NCBI GenBank assembly: GCA_025456345.1
Contig: JALOKU010000007.1
Location: 47,338 to 111,337 of the forward strand
Reading direction: 5' to 3'
Length of the DNA: 64,000 nucleotides
From: Vicinamibacterales bacterium
GTDB taxonomy: Bacteria > Acidobacteriota > Vicinamibacteria > Vicinamibacterales > JAKQTR01
Under the pieces are notes generated by a model. It was not told the DNA's origin. It saw only the letters and a list, made by a program, of their open reading frames with translations, and made no database searches. Positions 34,695-44,487 of the stretch are shown here, one piece after another. The translations under genes and the position numbers were made by a program. The stretch's first letter is position 1. The number at the start of each line of letters is the position of its first letter.

Positions 34695-35651
34695 ATGACC
34701 GACCTCGAACTCGCCCGCAAGGTGCTCAGGATCGAAGCCGCCGCCATCCTCGCCCTCGTCGACCGCCTGGACGCGCGGTTCACCAGCGCCGTCGAGATGC
34801 TCGGCGGCTGCCGCGGCCGCGTCATCGTGACGGGCATGGGCAAGTCGGGCCTCATCGCACGCAAAGTCGCCGCCACGTTCACGAGCACCGGGACCGCCGC
34901 CTTCTTCCTGCACCCGGCAGAGGCCGTGCATGGGGATCTCGGCGCGGTCCAGAGCGACGACGTCGTCGTCGCCCTCTCGCACACGGGCGAAACGGGAGAA
35001 CTGCTGCGGCTGCTCGAGACCATCCGTCGCCTGGGCGCACGGCTCGTCGCGCTGACCGGGTCGCCCGGATCCACGCTCGGCCGCGCCGCCGACATCGTGC
35101 TCGACTGCGGCGTCGGCGAGGAGGCCTGCCCGCTCAACCTGGCCCCGACGGCGAGCACGACGGCGGCGCTCGCCATGGGCGACGCCCTGGCGATGGCCTT
35201 GCTCGCCGACAAGGGTTTCCGGCCGGAGGATTTCGCCAGCCTGCATCCGGGAGGCGGCATCGGGAAGCGCCTGCTGCGCGTGGAGTCGCTGATGCACACC
35301 GGGACCGCCGTGCCCGCCGTGCGCACGACGACGCCGATGCGCGCCGTGGTGACGGAGATTTCGGCGAAGGGGCTCGGGATGGCGTGCGTGCTGGACGAGG
35401 ACGACCGCCTGGCCGGCATCATCACGGACGGCGACCTGCGGCGGCACATGGGCCTCGCCGACATGCTGACGCAGCCGGCCTCGGCGGTGATGACGGCCGG
35501 GCCGCAGACCATCGCGCGGTCGATGCTCGCGGTCCAGGCCCTCGCCCTGATGGAACAGCGCAAGATCACCTCGCTGGTGGTCGTGGAGGCCGGAGCCCGG
35601 GTCGACGGCGTGCTGCACCTCCATGATCTCTGGCGCACGCAGATGTTCTGA
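34695..35651 (+). CDS. kdsD: Arabinose-5-phosphate isomerase (KpsF/GutQ family)
   Basis: A 318-residue enzyme converting ribulose 5-phosphate to arabinose 5-phosphate, the substrate of the preceding KdsA. The SIS sugar-isomerase domain (about residues 35-170) shows VTGMGKSGLIARKVAATFTS and LSHTGETGELL; two CBS domains follow (about 200-318), ending in VLHLHDLW. LHPGGGIGKRLL links the domains as usual. It is in the kds operon, nine bases after kdsA, and its stop overlaps the next start as TGATG. Confidence 0.95.
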   Translation: MTDLELARKVLRIEAAAILALVDRLDARFTSAVEMLGGCRGRVIVTGMGKSGLIARKVAATFTSTGTAAFFLHPAEAVHGDLGAVQSDDVVVALSHTGETGELLRLLETIRRLGARLVALTGSPGSTLGRAADIVLDCGVGEEACPLNLAPTASTTAALAMGDALAMALLADKGFRPEDFASLHPGGGIGKRLLRVESLMHTGTAVPAVRTTTPMRAVVTEISAKGLGMACVLDEDDRLAGIITDGDLRRHMGLADMLTQPASAVMTAGPQTIARSMLAVQALALMEQRKITSLVVVEAGARVDGVLHLHDLWRTQMF

Positions 35652-36895
35652 TGGAAAGTTACGCCACGTTCCTCGCCGGCCTCGTCGCGTTGCTCGTCGG
35701 CCTTGCGGCCGGCAAGGCCTGGGAGCGGTACAAGCTCCAGGAAGGCCGGTGGATCGACCGGCGGCGGGCGCGGGAGTCGCCGCACTACATCCTCGGGCTG
35801 AATTCGATGGTGGCCGGCCAGCTGGATCGCGCCATTGGCGAACTCGCCGAGGCGGCGCGCCTTCAGCCCGACGCCCTCGAGATTGAGCTCATCCTGGGCA
35901 ACCTCTTCCGGGAGAAGGGGCAGGTCGGACGGGCCATTACGATCCACCAGCAGCTGCTCCAGCGTCCGAAGCTGACGCGCCTGGAGCACGCCTACATCCT
36001 GTTGTGCCTGGGCCTCGACTACAAGCGCGGCGGGTTCGTGGATCGCGCCCACGAGGCGTTCAGCGAGGTGCTGCGGTTCGAGCCCCAGAATCCGTACGCC
36101 CTGATGAACCTCCAGAAGCTGCACGAAGAGCAGCACCAGTGGCAGCAGGCCCACGAGATCCGGCAGCGGCTGGTGGCCCTCAGCGGCGAGGCCGACCAGG
36201 CGCGCAACCGTCAGATCCTGGCCTTCATCGAGAACGAACTGGGGCGCGACCAGGTCAAGCGCGGCGAGCCGGCCGCCGCAGTGGCCCACTTCGACGCGGC
36301 GCTCGATCTCGACGCGCGGAACGTGCCCGCGTACCTCAACCTGGGGGACGCGCGGATGGCGCAGGGCAAGACCGCCGAGGCCGCCCAGGCCTGGGAGCGC
36401 GTCACGGAGGTGGCGCCCGAGCGGGCGTACCTCGCGTTCGATCGGCTCGAGTCGCTGTATCGATCGCAGCACGCGCAGGACCGGTTCCAGGCGCTCTGCC
36501 GCCGGCTGATCGCGGCCAACCCGAAGGACTGGCGCGCGCACCTGGCGCTGGCCCGCAGCATCACCGCAGAAGGGCGCACGGCCGACGCGCTGGAACTGCT
36601 CTTCGAAGCGCTCTCGCACAGCCCCCATGCGCTGACGATTCACCAGGACATCTGGCAGGCGCTGGTCGCGTCGGGGCTCGATCCCGCGCGCATCAGCCGC
36701 TACACCGAGCTGACGCGCCAGTCGGTGTTCTACCTCGATCCCCACATCTGCCAGCGGTGCCACTACCGCAGCACGGAACTGCTCTGGCAATGTCCCCACT
36801 GCCACGAGTGGGACACCTTCGTCGAGGACCGGATCGCGCCGGCGCAGGACGTGCCGCCTCCCGACGACGCCAGCGTGCCGGCGGCGCCCGCCTGA
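35651..36895 (+). CDS. lapB: LapB-like TPR protein with C-terminal rubredoxin-type zinc ribbon
   Basis: A 414-residue protein matching LapB (YciM), the inner-membrane scaffold that tunes LPS synthesis by controlling LpxC stability in enteric bacteria. Visible are one N-terminal helix (about residues 6-22), about nine TPR-like helix pairs (about 45-360) and a final metal ribbon with paired cysteines (CQRCHYRS and CPHCHEW, about 370-395). It lies last in the kds operon, overlapping kdsD by one base; co-transcription with Kdo genes supports an LPS role. FtsH and LpxC are not in the window. Confidence 0.9.
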   Translation: MESYATFLAGLVALLVGLAAGKAWERYKLQEGRWIDRRRARESPHYILGLNSMVAGQLDRAIGELAEAARLQPDALEIELILGNLFREKGQVGRAITIHQQLLQRPKLTRLEHAYILLCLGLDYKRGGFVDRAHEAFSEVLRFEPQNPYALMNLQKLHEEQHQWQQAHEIRQRLVALSGEADQARNRQILAFIENELGRDQVKRGEPAAAVAHFDAALDLDARNVPAYLNLGDARMAQGKTAEAAQAWERVTEVAPERAYLAFDRLESLYRSQHAQDRFQALCRRLIAANPKDWRAHLALARSITAEGRTADALELLFEALSHSPHALTIHQDIWQALVASGLDPARISRYTELTRQSVFYLDPHICQRCHYRSTELLWQCPHCHEWDTFVEDRIAPAQDVPPPDDASVPAAPA

Positions 36896-36927
36896 CGGCC
36901 ACGCGGGCGCCGCGGCCGCCCCGTCAG
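36892..36927. terminator. Hairpin between convergent lapB and TIG lipoprotein genes
   Basis: CTGACGG (36892-36898) pairs with CCGTCAG (36921-36927), enclosing a GC-rich core that can fold further. It overlaps the lapB stop and lies four bases from the stop of the opposing gene, so it may end both transcripts. Confidence 0.5.
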
Positions 36928-36931
36928 TGTG

Positions 36932-38287
36932 TTACCGGATGAAGGTGCTGAAGGGCCGCGTCGTCGTGCCTTCGAAGTTGCTGTCGCAGAGCCACCAGCG
37001 CGAGCTCCGGTAGACCGCTGTCGTGCGGGCGGTGCCGGTGGAGGTTTCGCTGAGGTTCGTCCGCTTGTCCACCGCTTTCCACTCCGCCGGGGTTCCCACG
37101 CAGCCGTCGACGCCCGTCTTGTTGGCGTAAGCACAGGTCCCGCCGAAGTTGATGCTTGCGGACGTCGGCGTGCCGATCTTATAGCTGGTGATCGTGTAGT
37201 TGAGCCGGTTGTTCGTGATGTCGATGAGTTCCTCGGCACGTCCGGCACACCCGGTGTAGAAGTTGCGAACCACGTACTCGGGGGAGTTCTTCTGGTCCGA
37301 AAAATCCAGGAGGAACTGGACGGACAACTCGCTGATTTCCTTGATCGAGTCATGCACGCGGACCGTCGCCGTCGACGACACGCTCTGCGGCGCGCCGTCC
37401 AGCGGCTCGGTGACCTTGACGGTGAGCCGGCTCTGAGCCGGGGTCGTGATGCCCGTCGGCGCCCGCCAGCGCACCGAGGGGCCTGTGCCGGTGAACGTGC
37501 CGCCGTCGGCGCTCCATTCGAACACCAGCCTGCTTACCGGCGTTTCGGCGTCCTGGACCGTCGCCGTGACGACGATCTCCTCTCCCAGATCGGCGTAATT
37601 GGACGGCGCGTTGGCGCGCGTGCTCTGGGCGACCAGCGCCGTGATGACCGGCGGCGGGTTCGGCGCCGGCACGGAGTACGTGAAGGCCCGGGCCAGCGTC
37701 GCGCTCTGCGTGCCGACGGCAACCACCACGTCGGCCACGCCGGCCGCCCGCGGGCCGGTGACGGCCCGCAGACTCGTCGCGCTCAGTGCCGTGACGCCTG
37801 TTGCCGCAACGCCGCCGATGGTGAGCGTTGCCCCGCTCGCGAAATTGGTGCCGGTCAGGGTGACGGTCGTCCCTCCCGCCGTCGAGCCGGACGACGGCGA
37901 GATGCCGCTGATGGTCGGCGGAGGCAACGTCACGTAGGTGAACGCGGAGGCCAGGGTGCTCGACCGGCCATCCACCGTCACGGTGACGTCGGCGGCCCCT
38001 GCCGCATGGGCTCCCGTCGTGGCCTGGATGCTGGTGCTGCTGACGAACGTGACGGCGGTGGCCGCCACACCCCCGATGGTGACCGCGGCGCCGGCCGAGA
38101 AGTTGGCGCCGCTGATGGCCACCGCCGTACCGCCGGCCGTGGGGCCCGAGGTCGGCGCAATGCTGATGACGGTCGGCGCGATCACGACGGGAGGGTCGGT
38201 CGGCCCCGTGGGCGTCTCGGACCCCCCGCACGCGGTCAGCGTCAACCCTGCCAGCACGAGGCCGGCCAATGCTCCACGAGGCGTCAT
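36932..38287 (-). CDS. Lipoprotein with two IPT/TIG domains
   Basis: A 451-residue surface or periplasmic lipoprotein; lipobox LTLTACGG near residue 20. Two consecutive IPT/TIG immunoglobulin-like domains are plain (about 38-118 and 122-205: PTVISIAPTSGPTAGGTAV and PTISGISPSSGSTAGGTTV). A third beta domain resembling PKD/Ig (about 212-312) follows, then a C-terminal domain of about 130 residues with paired cysteines (YTGCAGR, GGTCAYA, VDGCVG, WWLCDSN). The last domain is unrecognised and has an NTF2-like flavour in hydrophobic pattern only. The role is unknown; binding or surface attachment is plausible. Confidence 0.72.
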   Translation of the reverse strand: MTPRGALAGLVLAGLTLTACGGSETPTGPTDPPVVIAPTVISIAPTSGPTAGGTAVAISGANFSAGAAVTIGGVAATAVTFVSSTSIQATTGAHAAGAADVTVTVDGRSSTLASAFTYVTLPPPTISGISPSSGSTAGGTTVTLTGTNFASGATLTIGGVAATGVTALSATSLRAVTGPRAAGVADVVVAVGTQSATLARAFTYSVPAPNPPPVITALVAQSTRANAPSNYADLGEEIVVTATVQDAETPVSRLVFEWSADGGTFTGTGPSVRWRAPTGITTPAQSRLTVKVTEPLDGAPQSVSSTATVRVHDSIKEISELSVQFLLDFSDQKNSPEYVVRNFYTGCAGRAEELIDITNNRLNYTITSYKIGTPTSASINFGGTCAYANKTGVDGCVGTPAEWKAVDKRTNLSETSTGTARTTAVYRSSRWWLCDSNFEGTTTRPFSTFIR

Positions 38288-38322
38288 AAATCAGCTGGGG
38301 CCCGCGCGGGGCGTACCGCCTC

Positions 38323-38934
38323 TTAGTATTCCACAGCTGCCCGCCGCTGCAACGCCTCCCAGACCGACCGTGCCTGCCGGCGGGTCTCCTCCACCGTGCC
38401 GTCGGTGCCAATGACGTAGTCCGCGCGCCGGACCTTCTCGGCCAGCGGCCACTGGGCCGCGATCCGCCGTCGCGCGTCGGCGTCGCTCGAGCCGGAGCGC
38501 CCGATGGCGCGCCGTACCTGCTCCTCGCCGTCGCACGCGGTGACCACCACGCAATCGAAGTCGCCCTCCCGCCCGGTTTCGTACAGAAGGGGAATCTCCG
38601 CCACTGCGACCAGCGCGCCGCTTGCCTCCTGGGTGCGCATCCACGCCTCGATGGCACGGTAGACCGCGGGATGCAGGATCGCTTCGAGATCGCGCCGCGC
38701 CTGGCCGTCCTGGAAGACAATCGCCCCCAGCCGGGCGCGGTCGACATCACCGAGGGCGGTGATGACCGCGGTGCCGAACCGGCTGCGGATGTCAGAGACG
38801 GCAGGGGATCCGGCCCGCAGGGCGTCGTGCACGAGCGCGTCGGCGTCGATGATGGGCGCCCCGCAGCCGGCGAACTCCGACAGCACCACGCTCTTGCCGG
38901 TGCCGATGCCGCCGGTCACGGCCACCTTCAACAT
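38323..38934 (-). CDS. coaE: Dephospho-CoA kinase
   Basis: A 203-residue enzyme for the last step of coenzyme A synthesis. The P-loop is GGIGTGKSV (residues 8-16), followed by the family's DADALVHDAL (about 30-39) and the lid region HPAVYRAIEAW and IPLLYETG. The length is normal. It follows folD with a six-base gap, indicating one transcript. Confidence 0.94.
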   Translation of the reverse strand: MLKVAVTGGIGTGKSVVLSEFAGCGAPIIDADALVHDALRAGSPAVSDIRSRFGTAVITALGDVDRARLGAIVFQDGQARRDLEAILHPAVYRAIEAWMRTQEASGALVAVAEIPLLYETGREGDFDCVVVTACDGEEQVRRAIGRSGSSDADARRRIAAQWPLAEKVRRADYVIGTDGTVEETRRQARSVWEALQRRAAVEY

Positions 38935-38940
38935 CGGCCC

Positions 38941-39870
38941 TCAGGTCCGGAGGCGGGCCTCGGCCGCCCGCACGGTGTTGGCGAGCAGCATGGCAATCGT
39001 CAGCGGGCCCACGCCGCCCGGCACCGGCGTGATGGCGCCGGCGACTTCCGCGACGGCCGGGTGGACGTCGCCGACGGTCAGGGTCCCGTGTCTGGCGAAT
39101 GCCGCCAGTCGCGGGGACTCGGGCGGGAACCACGCCCGGACCCTCGCTTCGTCTGAGACCGGGTTGATGCCGACGTCGATGACCACTGCGCCGGGCTTCA
39201 CGAAATCCGGCGTGACAAACGCCGGCTTCCCGATGGCGGCAACCAGGATGTCCGCCGTGCGCGCCACGCCCGGGAGGTCCTGCGTGCGCGAGTGGCAGAT
39301 GGTCACCGTCGCGTGGCGGTGCAGCAGCAGCAGCGCCATCGGCTTGCCGACGATATCGCTTCTCCCGATGATCACGGCCCGGGCCCCTTTGATCTCGATG
39401 CCGGAGCGGTCCAGCAGCTCGATGACCCCGGAAGGCGTGCACGCCACCAGACCCGGCCGGTTCTGGACGAGCAGGCCGGCGTTGACCGGGGTGAAGCCGT
39501 CGACGTCCTTGGCCGGATCGATCGCATCGATGACGCGTGTTTCGGCGTCGTCACCCATGCCCGCCGGCAGCGGGGACTGGACCAGAATCCCGTCGATGTC
39601 GTCCCGCGCGTTCAGGGCCGCGACGGTGGCCAGCACCTCGCCGACGGGCGCCTCGGCGGCCACCCGGATCAACTCCGCGCGGATGCCGGCGTCGCCGGCC
39701 GTCCTGAGCTTGTTGCGCACGTAGATCTCGGACCCGGGGTCGTGGCCGGCCAGGACAATGCCCAGCCCTGGAGGGCGCCCGACGCGGGCATGGAGCGCGT
39801 CCACGCGCGGTTTGAGTTCGGCCCGGATGGCGGCCCCGGCCGCCGCGCCGTCGAGGATTCGTGCTGGCAT
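38941..39870 (-). CDS. folD: Methylenetetrahydrofolate dehydrogenase/cyclohydrolase
   Basis: A 309-residue bifunctional enzyme interconverting 5,10-methylene- and 10-formyl-tetrahydrofolate. Visible are YVRNKLRTAGDAG with the catalytic lysine (about residue 55), ILVQSPLPAGM (usually QLPLP; the Leu-to-Ser change is modest), GRSDIVGKPMALLLL for NAD(P) binding, and PVPGGVGPLTIAMLLANT at the C-terminus. It is in the minus-strand series channel-folD-coaE with 6-16 base gaps. Confidence 0.95.
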   Translation of the reverse strand: MPARILDGAAAGAAIRAELKPRVDALHARVGRPPGLGIVLAGHDPGSEIYVRNKLRTAGDAGIRAELIRVAAEAPVGEVLATVAALNARDDIDGILVQSPLPAGMGDDAETRVIDAIDPAKDVDGFTPVNAGLLVQNRPGLVACTPSGVIELLDRSGIEIKGARAVIIGRSDIVGKPMALLLLHRHATVTICHSRTQDLPGVARTADILVAAIGKPAFVTPDFVKPGAVVIDVGINPVSDEARVRAWFPPESPRLAAFARHGTLTVGDVHPAVAEVAGAITPVPGGVGPLTIAMLLANTVRAAEARLRT

Positions 39871-39885
39871 GGTCCCCTCGATGTG

Positions 39886-40998
39886 CTATGCCGCGCCCTG
39901 GGCCGCCGCGGCCTCGAGATCGCGAAGGCCGTCGACGCGTCCCAGCACCACGAGCTGGTCGCCGGCGTGCATCACGGCATCGCCGGGCGGATTGAATTCC
40001 ATCTTGCCGGACGTGCGCTGGATGCCCACGACGATCAGCCCGTAGCGCTGCCGGACGTTGACGTCGATGATCGAGCGGCCGCCGAGCGGGCTGCCGTCGC
40101 CGATGGCCACCTGCTCGATCGCCAGCTCGAGGTTGCCCGACCGCGTGGCCAGCTGGAAGAAATCGACGACGGCAGGTCTGAGCGCGGTCTGGGCCAGTTC
40201 CCGGGCCCCGATCCGATAGGGCGACACGACGCGGTTCGCGCCGGCCCGCATCAGCTTGCGCTCGGCGTCCTCGGTCTCCGCGCGCCCGATGATATAGAGA
40301 TCCGGCCTCAGCACGCGGGCCGTGAGCACCGCGTACACGTTCTCGGCGTCGGTGCCGACCGCGGCGATGAAGCCCCGGGCCCGGGCGATGCCCAGGCGCG
40401 TCAGCACCTCTTCGCTGCTGGCGTCGGCCTCCACCGCGAGCCCGCCGGCCTCGATCACGGCCAGCACCCTGGTGTGGTCGCGCTCAATCACGACGTACGG
40501 CACCTGCTGGCGCCGGAGCTCTTCCACGATGATCGCGCCGATGCGGCCGTAGCCGCAGACGATGAAATGGTCCGTGAGGTCGTCCAGCATACGTTGCCGC
40601 CGGCGGCGCGCAAGGCGCGCGTGAAGGCCGCCGTCCACCACCACGGCGGCGAGCAGCGTGAAGGTGTAGAACGCCGTGCCGACGCCGGCGAGCAGCACGG
40701 TGACGGTGAAGACCTCGCCGGCCCGGGAGAGCGGGTGGACTTCCTTGTACCCGACGGTCGTGATGGTGGTGACCGTCATGTAAAAGGCGTCCCAGGGGTG
40801 CCAGCCCTCGACAAGGACGTAGCCCAGCGTGCCGTAGGCGCACACGGCGGTGAAGAGGGCGACGGCCAGCCAGGGCCCGCGGACGCGGCCGGCCCAGTCG
40901 CCCCTGAGTGTGGCGTTCTGCAGCGCGCTACCGCTTGCCGGCGGCGAGCCGCTTCCGGAGTTCGCTGTGCCGGTACCCATACCCGAAGTAGATGGCAA
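39886..40998 (-). CDS. Two-helix potassium channel with RCK (TrkA-N/TrkA-C) domains
   Basis: A 370-residue ligand-gated channel of the MthK/GsuK type. Two membrane helices (about residues 43-63 and 92-118) flank a pore loop with filter TTVGYKE (GYGD is commoner). An RCK nucleotide-binding domain follows (about 140-260, FIVCGYGRIGAIIVEELRR), then a TrkA-C domain (about 275-365). The first 71 bases overlap the 3' end of the permease gene; only two ATGs exist upstream of the first helix (40998, 40980), so an overlap is unavoidable unless a rare start is used. Confidence 0.86.
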   Translation of the reverse strand: MPSTSGMGTGTANSGSGSPPASGSALQNATLRGDWAGRVRGPWLAVALFTAVCAYGTLGYVLVEGWHPWDAFYMTVTTITTVGYKEVHPLSRAGEVFTVTVLLAGVGTAFYTFTLLAAVVVDGGLHARLARRRRQRMLDDLTDHFIVCGYGRIGAIIVEELRRQQVPYVVIERDHTRVLAVIEAGGLAVEADASSEEVLTRLGIARARGFIAAVGTDAENVYAVLTARVLRPDLYIIGRAETEDAERKLMRAGANRVVSPYRIGARELAQTALRPAVVDFFQLATRSGNLELAIEQVAIGDGSPLGGRSIIDVNVRQRYGLIVVGIQRTSGKMEFNPPGDAVMHAGDQLVVLGRVDGLRDLEAAAAQGAA

Positions 40999-42496
40999 TC
41001 CCGATCGCCATCCAGATGATCAGCCGCTCCCAGGTGGGGAGCGGCAGGCTCGCCATCAGGGCCAGGGACACCAGGGCCGACAGGATCGGCACCACCGGCA
41101 CCCAGGGGGTCCGGAAGGGCGCCTTGACGTCCGGCCGGTTCTTCCGGAGGAAGATGATCCCGAGCGAGACGATGACAAACGCCAGCAGCGTCCCAACGCT
41201 CACGAGTTCGCCCAGGATGGTGATGGGCGTGAATCCGGCGGCGAGGGCGACGGCGCACCCCGTGACGATCGTCGTGATGTGCGGCGTGCGGAATCGCGGG
41301 TGGATCTTCTTCGCCCAGGGCGGAAGCAGGCCATCGTGGGCCATCGAGTAGAAAATGCGCGGCTGGCCGAGCATCATGACGACCATCACCGAGCTCAGGC
41401 CGGCGATCGCGCCGAGCTTGACGAGAAACGGCAGGATCCCGATGATGCCGGCCCACGCCGTGCCAGCGGCCTGCGCCCGCGCCGCGTCAATCGCCACGGC
41501 CATCGGCGCCGCGACCCCCAGCTGCGTGTAGGGCACGAGCCCGACCATCACGAGGGAGACCGCCACGTAGAGAATCGTGCAGATCACCAGCGACCCGAGG
41601 ATCCCGATGGGCATGTCCCGCTGCGGGTTCTTGGCCTCCTGGGCGGCCGTCGACACGGCGTCGAAGCCGATGTAGGCGAAGAAGATCACGCCGGCCCCCC
41701 GCGCGATGCCGCTCCAGCCGAAGTCGCCGAAGGACCCGCGGTTCTGCGGGATGAACGGCACCCAGTTCTCGCGGTTCACGAACGCCGCGCCGGCCACGAT
41801 GACCGCCAGCACCACGGCCACCTTGATGACGACGATCACCGAGTTGACGTTGGCCGATTCCTTGATCCCGACAACCAGCAGCATCGTCACCAGCGCGGCG
41901 ATGAGCATGGCCGGCAGGTTGATGATGCCCGTCACGTGAGGCAGGCTGGCCGGGTCGATGCCCTGGCTCGTCAGCTGCGCCGCGAGGTTCGCCGCCATGA
42001 TCTGCCAGTGCCCGGGGGCCACCTCCACCAGGTCCGCGCCGAACGGCGCGGTGTAGGCCGGCGGGATGAGCAGCCCGAAGTCCGCGAGGAACGACACGAC
42101 GTAGCCCGACCAGCCCACCGCGACGGTGGCCGCGCCGAGGGCGTACTCGAGAATCAGGTCCCAGCCGATGATCCAGGCGAGAAACTCGCCCAGCGTGGCG
42201 TAGCCGTAGGTGTAGGCCGACCCGGCGATCGGCACGCTCGACGCGAACTCCGCGTAGCACAGCCCCGCGAGCGCACTGGCCAGCCCCGCCAGCAGCATCG
42301 ACAGCACGATGGCCGGCCCCGCGTACTGCGCCGCGGCCTGGCCCGTCAGCACGAAGATCCCGGTGCCGATGATGGCCCCGATCCCGAGCGTGATCAGGTT
42401 GACGGGACCAAGCACCCGCTTGAGGCTGTGCTCGCCGGTCTCGGCGGCCTCGGCCCGCAGCTGCTCCATGGACTTCGTGGCGAATAGCTGAGACAT
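40928..42496 (-). CDS. APC-superfamily amino acid permease
   Basis: A 522-residue inner-membrane transporter with about twelve to fourteen helices. The cationic amino acid transporter-like start (LITLGIGAIIGTGIFVLTG, residues about 34-52) and GSAYTYGYATLGEFLAWIIGWDLILEY are characteristic. It probably imports an amino acid; the side-chain class is not determinable. A heptamer repeat lies between it and accC upstream. Its 3' end overlaps the K+ channel gene by 71 bases. Confidence 0.9.
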   Translation of the reverse strand: MSQLFATKSMEQLRAEAAETGEHSLKRVLGPVNLITLGIGAIIGTGIFVLTGQAAAQYAGPAIVLSMLLAGLASALAGLCYAEFASSVPIAGSAYTYGYATLGEFLAWIIGWDLILEYALGAATVAVGWSGYVVSFLADFGLLIPPAYTAPFGADLVEVAPGHWQIMAANLAAQLTSQGIDPASLPHVTGIINLPAMLIAALVTMLLVVGIKESANVNSVIVVIKVAVVLAVIVAGAAFVNRENWVPFIPQNRGSFGDFGWSGIARGAGVIFFAYIGFDAVSTAAQEAKNPQRDMPIGILGSLVICTILYVAVSLVMVGLVPYTQLGVAAPMAVAIDAARAQAAGTAWAGIIGILPFLVKLGAIAGLSSVMVVMMLGQPRIFYSMAHDGLLPPWAKKIHPRFRTPHITTIVTGCAVALAAGFTPITILGELVSVGTLLAFVIVSLGIIFLRKNRPDVKAPFRTPWVPVVPILSALVSLALMASLPLPTWERLIIWMAIGIAIYFGYGYRHSELRKRLAAGKR

Positions 42497-42585
42497 CCGT
42501 GCTCCTCCTGCGTCACCACCGACACGCCCCCGGCCCGGCGGCGCGGGCCCGAGGCGGCTTCACCCGGCAGCGTCGGGGCATTATA

Positions 42586-42613
42586 TAGGGGCTAGGGGCT
42601 AGGGACTAGGGGC
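42586..42613 (+). repeat. Four TAGGGRC heptamers between accC and the permease gene
   Basis: Four tandem 7-base units (TAGGGGC three times, TAGGGAC once) read on the plus strand, followed by a degenerate TGGGAAC. The array lies 15 bases past the accC stop and is not itself a stop codon here, since both flanking genes are on the minus strand. No inverted arm is present. Confidence 0.85.
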
Positions 42614-42627
42614 TGGGAACCCTGCCC

Positions 42628-43997
42628 TCAGGCCGACGCGGCGAGCGTGTCGGCCTTGGGCGGGGCCAGGAAGCGCTCCATGAAGCCCGTGCTCATGCGC
42701 CCCGCACGGAAGTCGGGGTCGGCGAGGATGCGCAGGTGCATGGGAATCGAGGTCTTGATGCCCTCGACCACCATCATCTCCAGGGCGCGGGTCATGCGCG
42801 CGATCGCCTCGTCGCGGTCGCGCCCGTAGGCCATCACCTTGGCAATCATCGAGTCGTAGTACGGCGTCACGACCGCCTCGCCGTGCATCGCCGTGTCCAC
42901 GCGCACGCCGGGCCCCCCGGGGAGGCTGAAGGCGGTGATGGTGCCGGGCGACGGCACGAACGTGTCGGGGTCCTCGGCGTTGACGCGGCACTCGAGGGCA
43001 TGCCCCTGGAACCGGATGTCGCCCTGCTTGAACGACAGGCGCTGCCCGGCCGCGACCCGGAGCTGCTCCTTGACGATGTCCACGCCCGTCACGAACTCCG
43101 TGACGCCGTGCTCCACCTGGAGGCGCGTGTTGGCCTCCATGAAGTAGAACTTCCCGCTGCCGTCCATCAGGAACTCGAAGGTGCCCGCGTTCGCGTACTG
43201 GACCTCGCGGGCCGCCTGGACGACGACCGCGCCCAGCTTCTTCCGCACCTTCTCGGAGAGCGCCGGCGAAGGCGACTCCTCGATGAGTTTCTGGTGCCGG
43301 CGCTGGATCGAGCACTCGCGCTCCCCGAGGTGGACGACGTTGCCGAAGTGATCCCCGAGAATCTGGAACTCGATGTGGCGCGGATTCTCCAGGTACTTCT
43401 CGACGTAGACGTCCGGCACGCCGAAGGCCGCCTCGGCTTCCCGCGACGCGGTCCGGTACGCGCGGGACATCTCCGGGGCCGATCGCACGACGCGCATGCC
43501 TCGGCCCCCGCCGCCCGCGGTGGCCTTGATGAGCACCGGATAGCCGATGTCCGCGGCAATCGCGAGCGCCTCGTCCTCGCTCTCGAGGGTGCCCTCCGAA
43601 CCGGGCAGCACGGGAACGCCGGCCTTCTTCATCGCGCGGCGCGCGCGGGCCTTGTCGCCCATCAGGCGGATGACCTGGGGGCTGGGCCCGATGAACTTGA
43701 TGTGGCACGCCTCGCACACCTCGGCGAGATACGCGCTCTCGGAGAGGAATCCGTAGCCCGGGTGAATCGCATCGGCGCCGGTGATCTCGGCCGCGCTGAT
43801 GATCGCCGGAACGTTGAGATAGCTGTCCGACGCCCTGGGCGGCCCGATGCACACGTCCTCGTCGGCGAAGCGGACGTGCAGCGAGCTTTCGTCCGCTTCC
43901 GAGTAGACGGCGACCGTCCTGATGCCCATCTCGCGGCACGCCAGGATGACGCGGAGCGCGATCTCGCCGCGGTTGGCGATGAGCACTTTCTTGAACA

Positions 43998-43998
<1 letters not shown>
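42628..43998 (-). CDS. accC: Acetyl-CoA carboxylase, biotin carboxylase subunit
   Basis: A 456-residue ATP-grasp enzyme that carboxylates biotin on AccB in the first step of fatty acid synthesis. Motifs: [10 protein letters not shown] (residues 7-16), [14 protein letters not shown] (about 158-171), [12 protein letters not shown] (about 232-243), [16 protein letters not shown] (about 285-300; the usual MN is EA here). The ATG at 43998 shares one base with the accB stop (TGATG), so the two are co-translated; the longer frame upstream is accB read out of phase. Confidence 0.97.
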
Positions 43999-44483
<485 letters not shown>

Positions 44484-44487
44484 CGTG

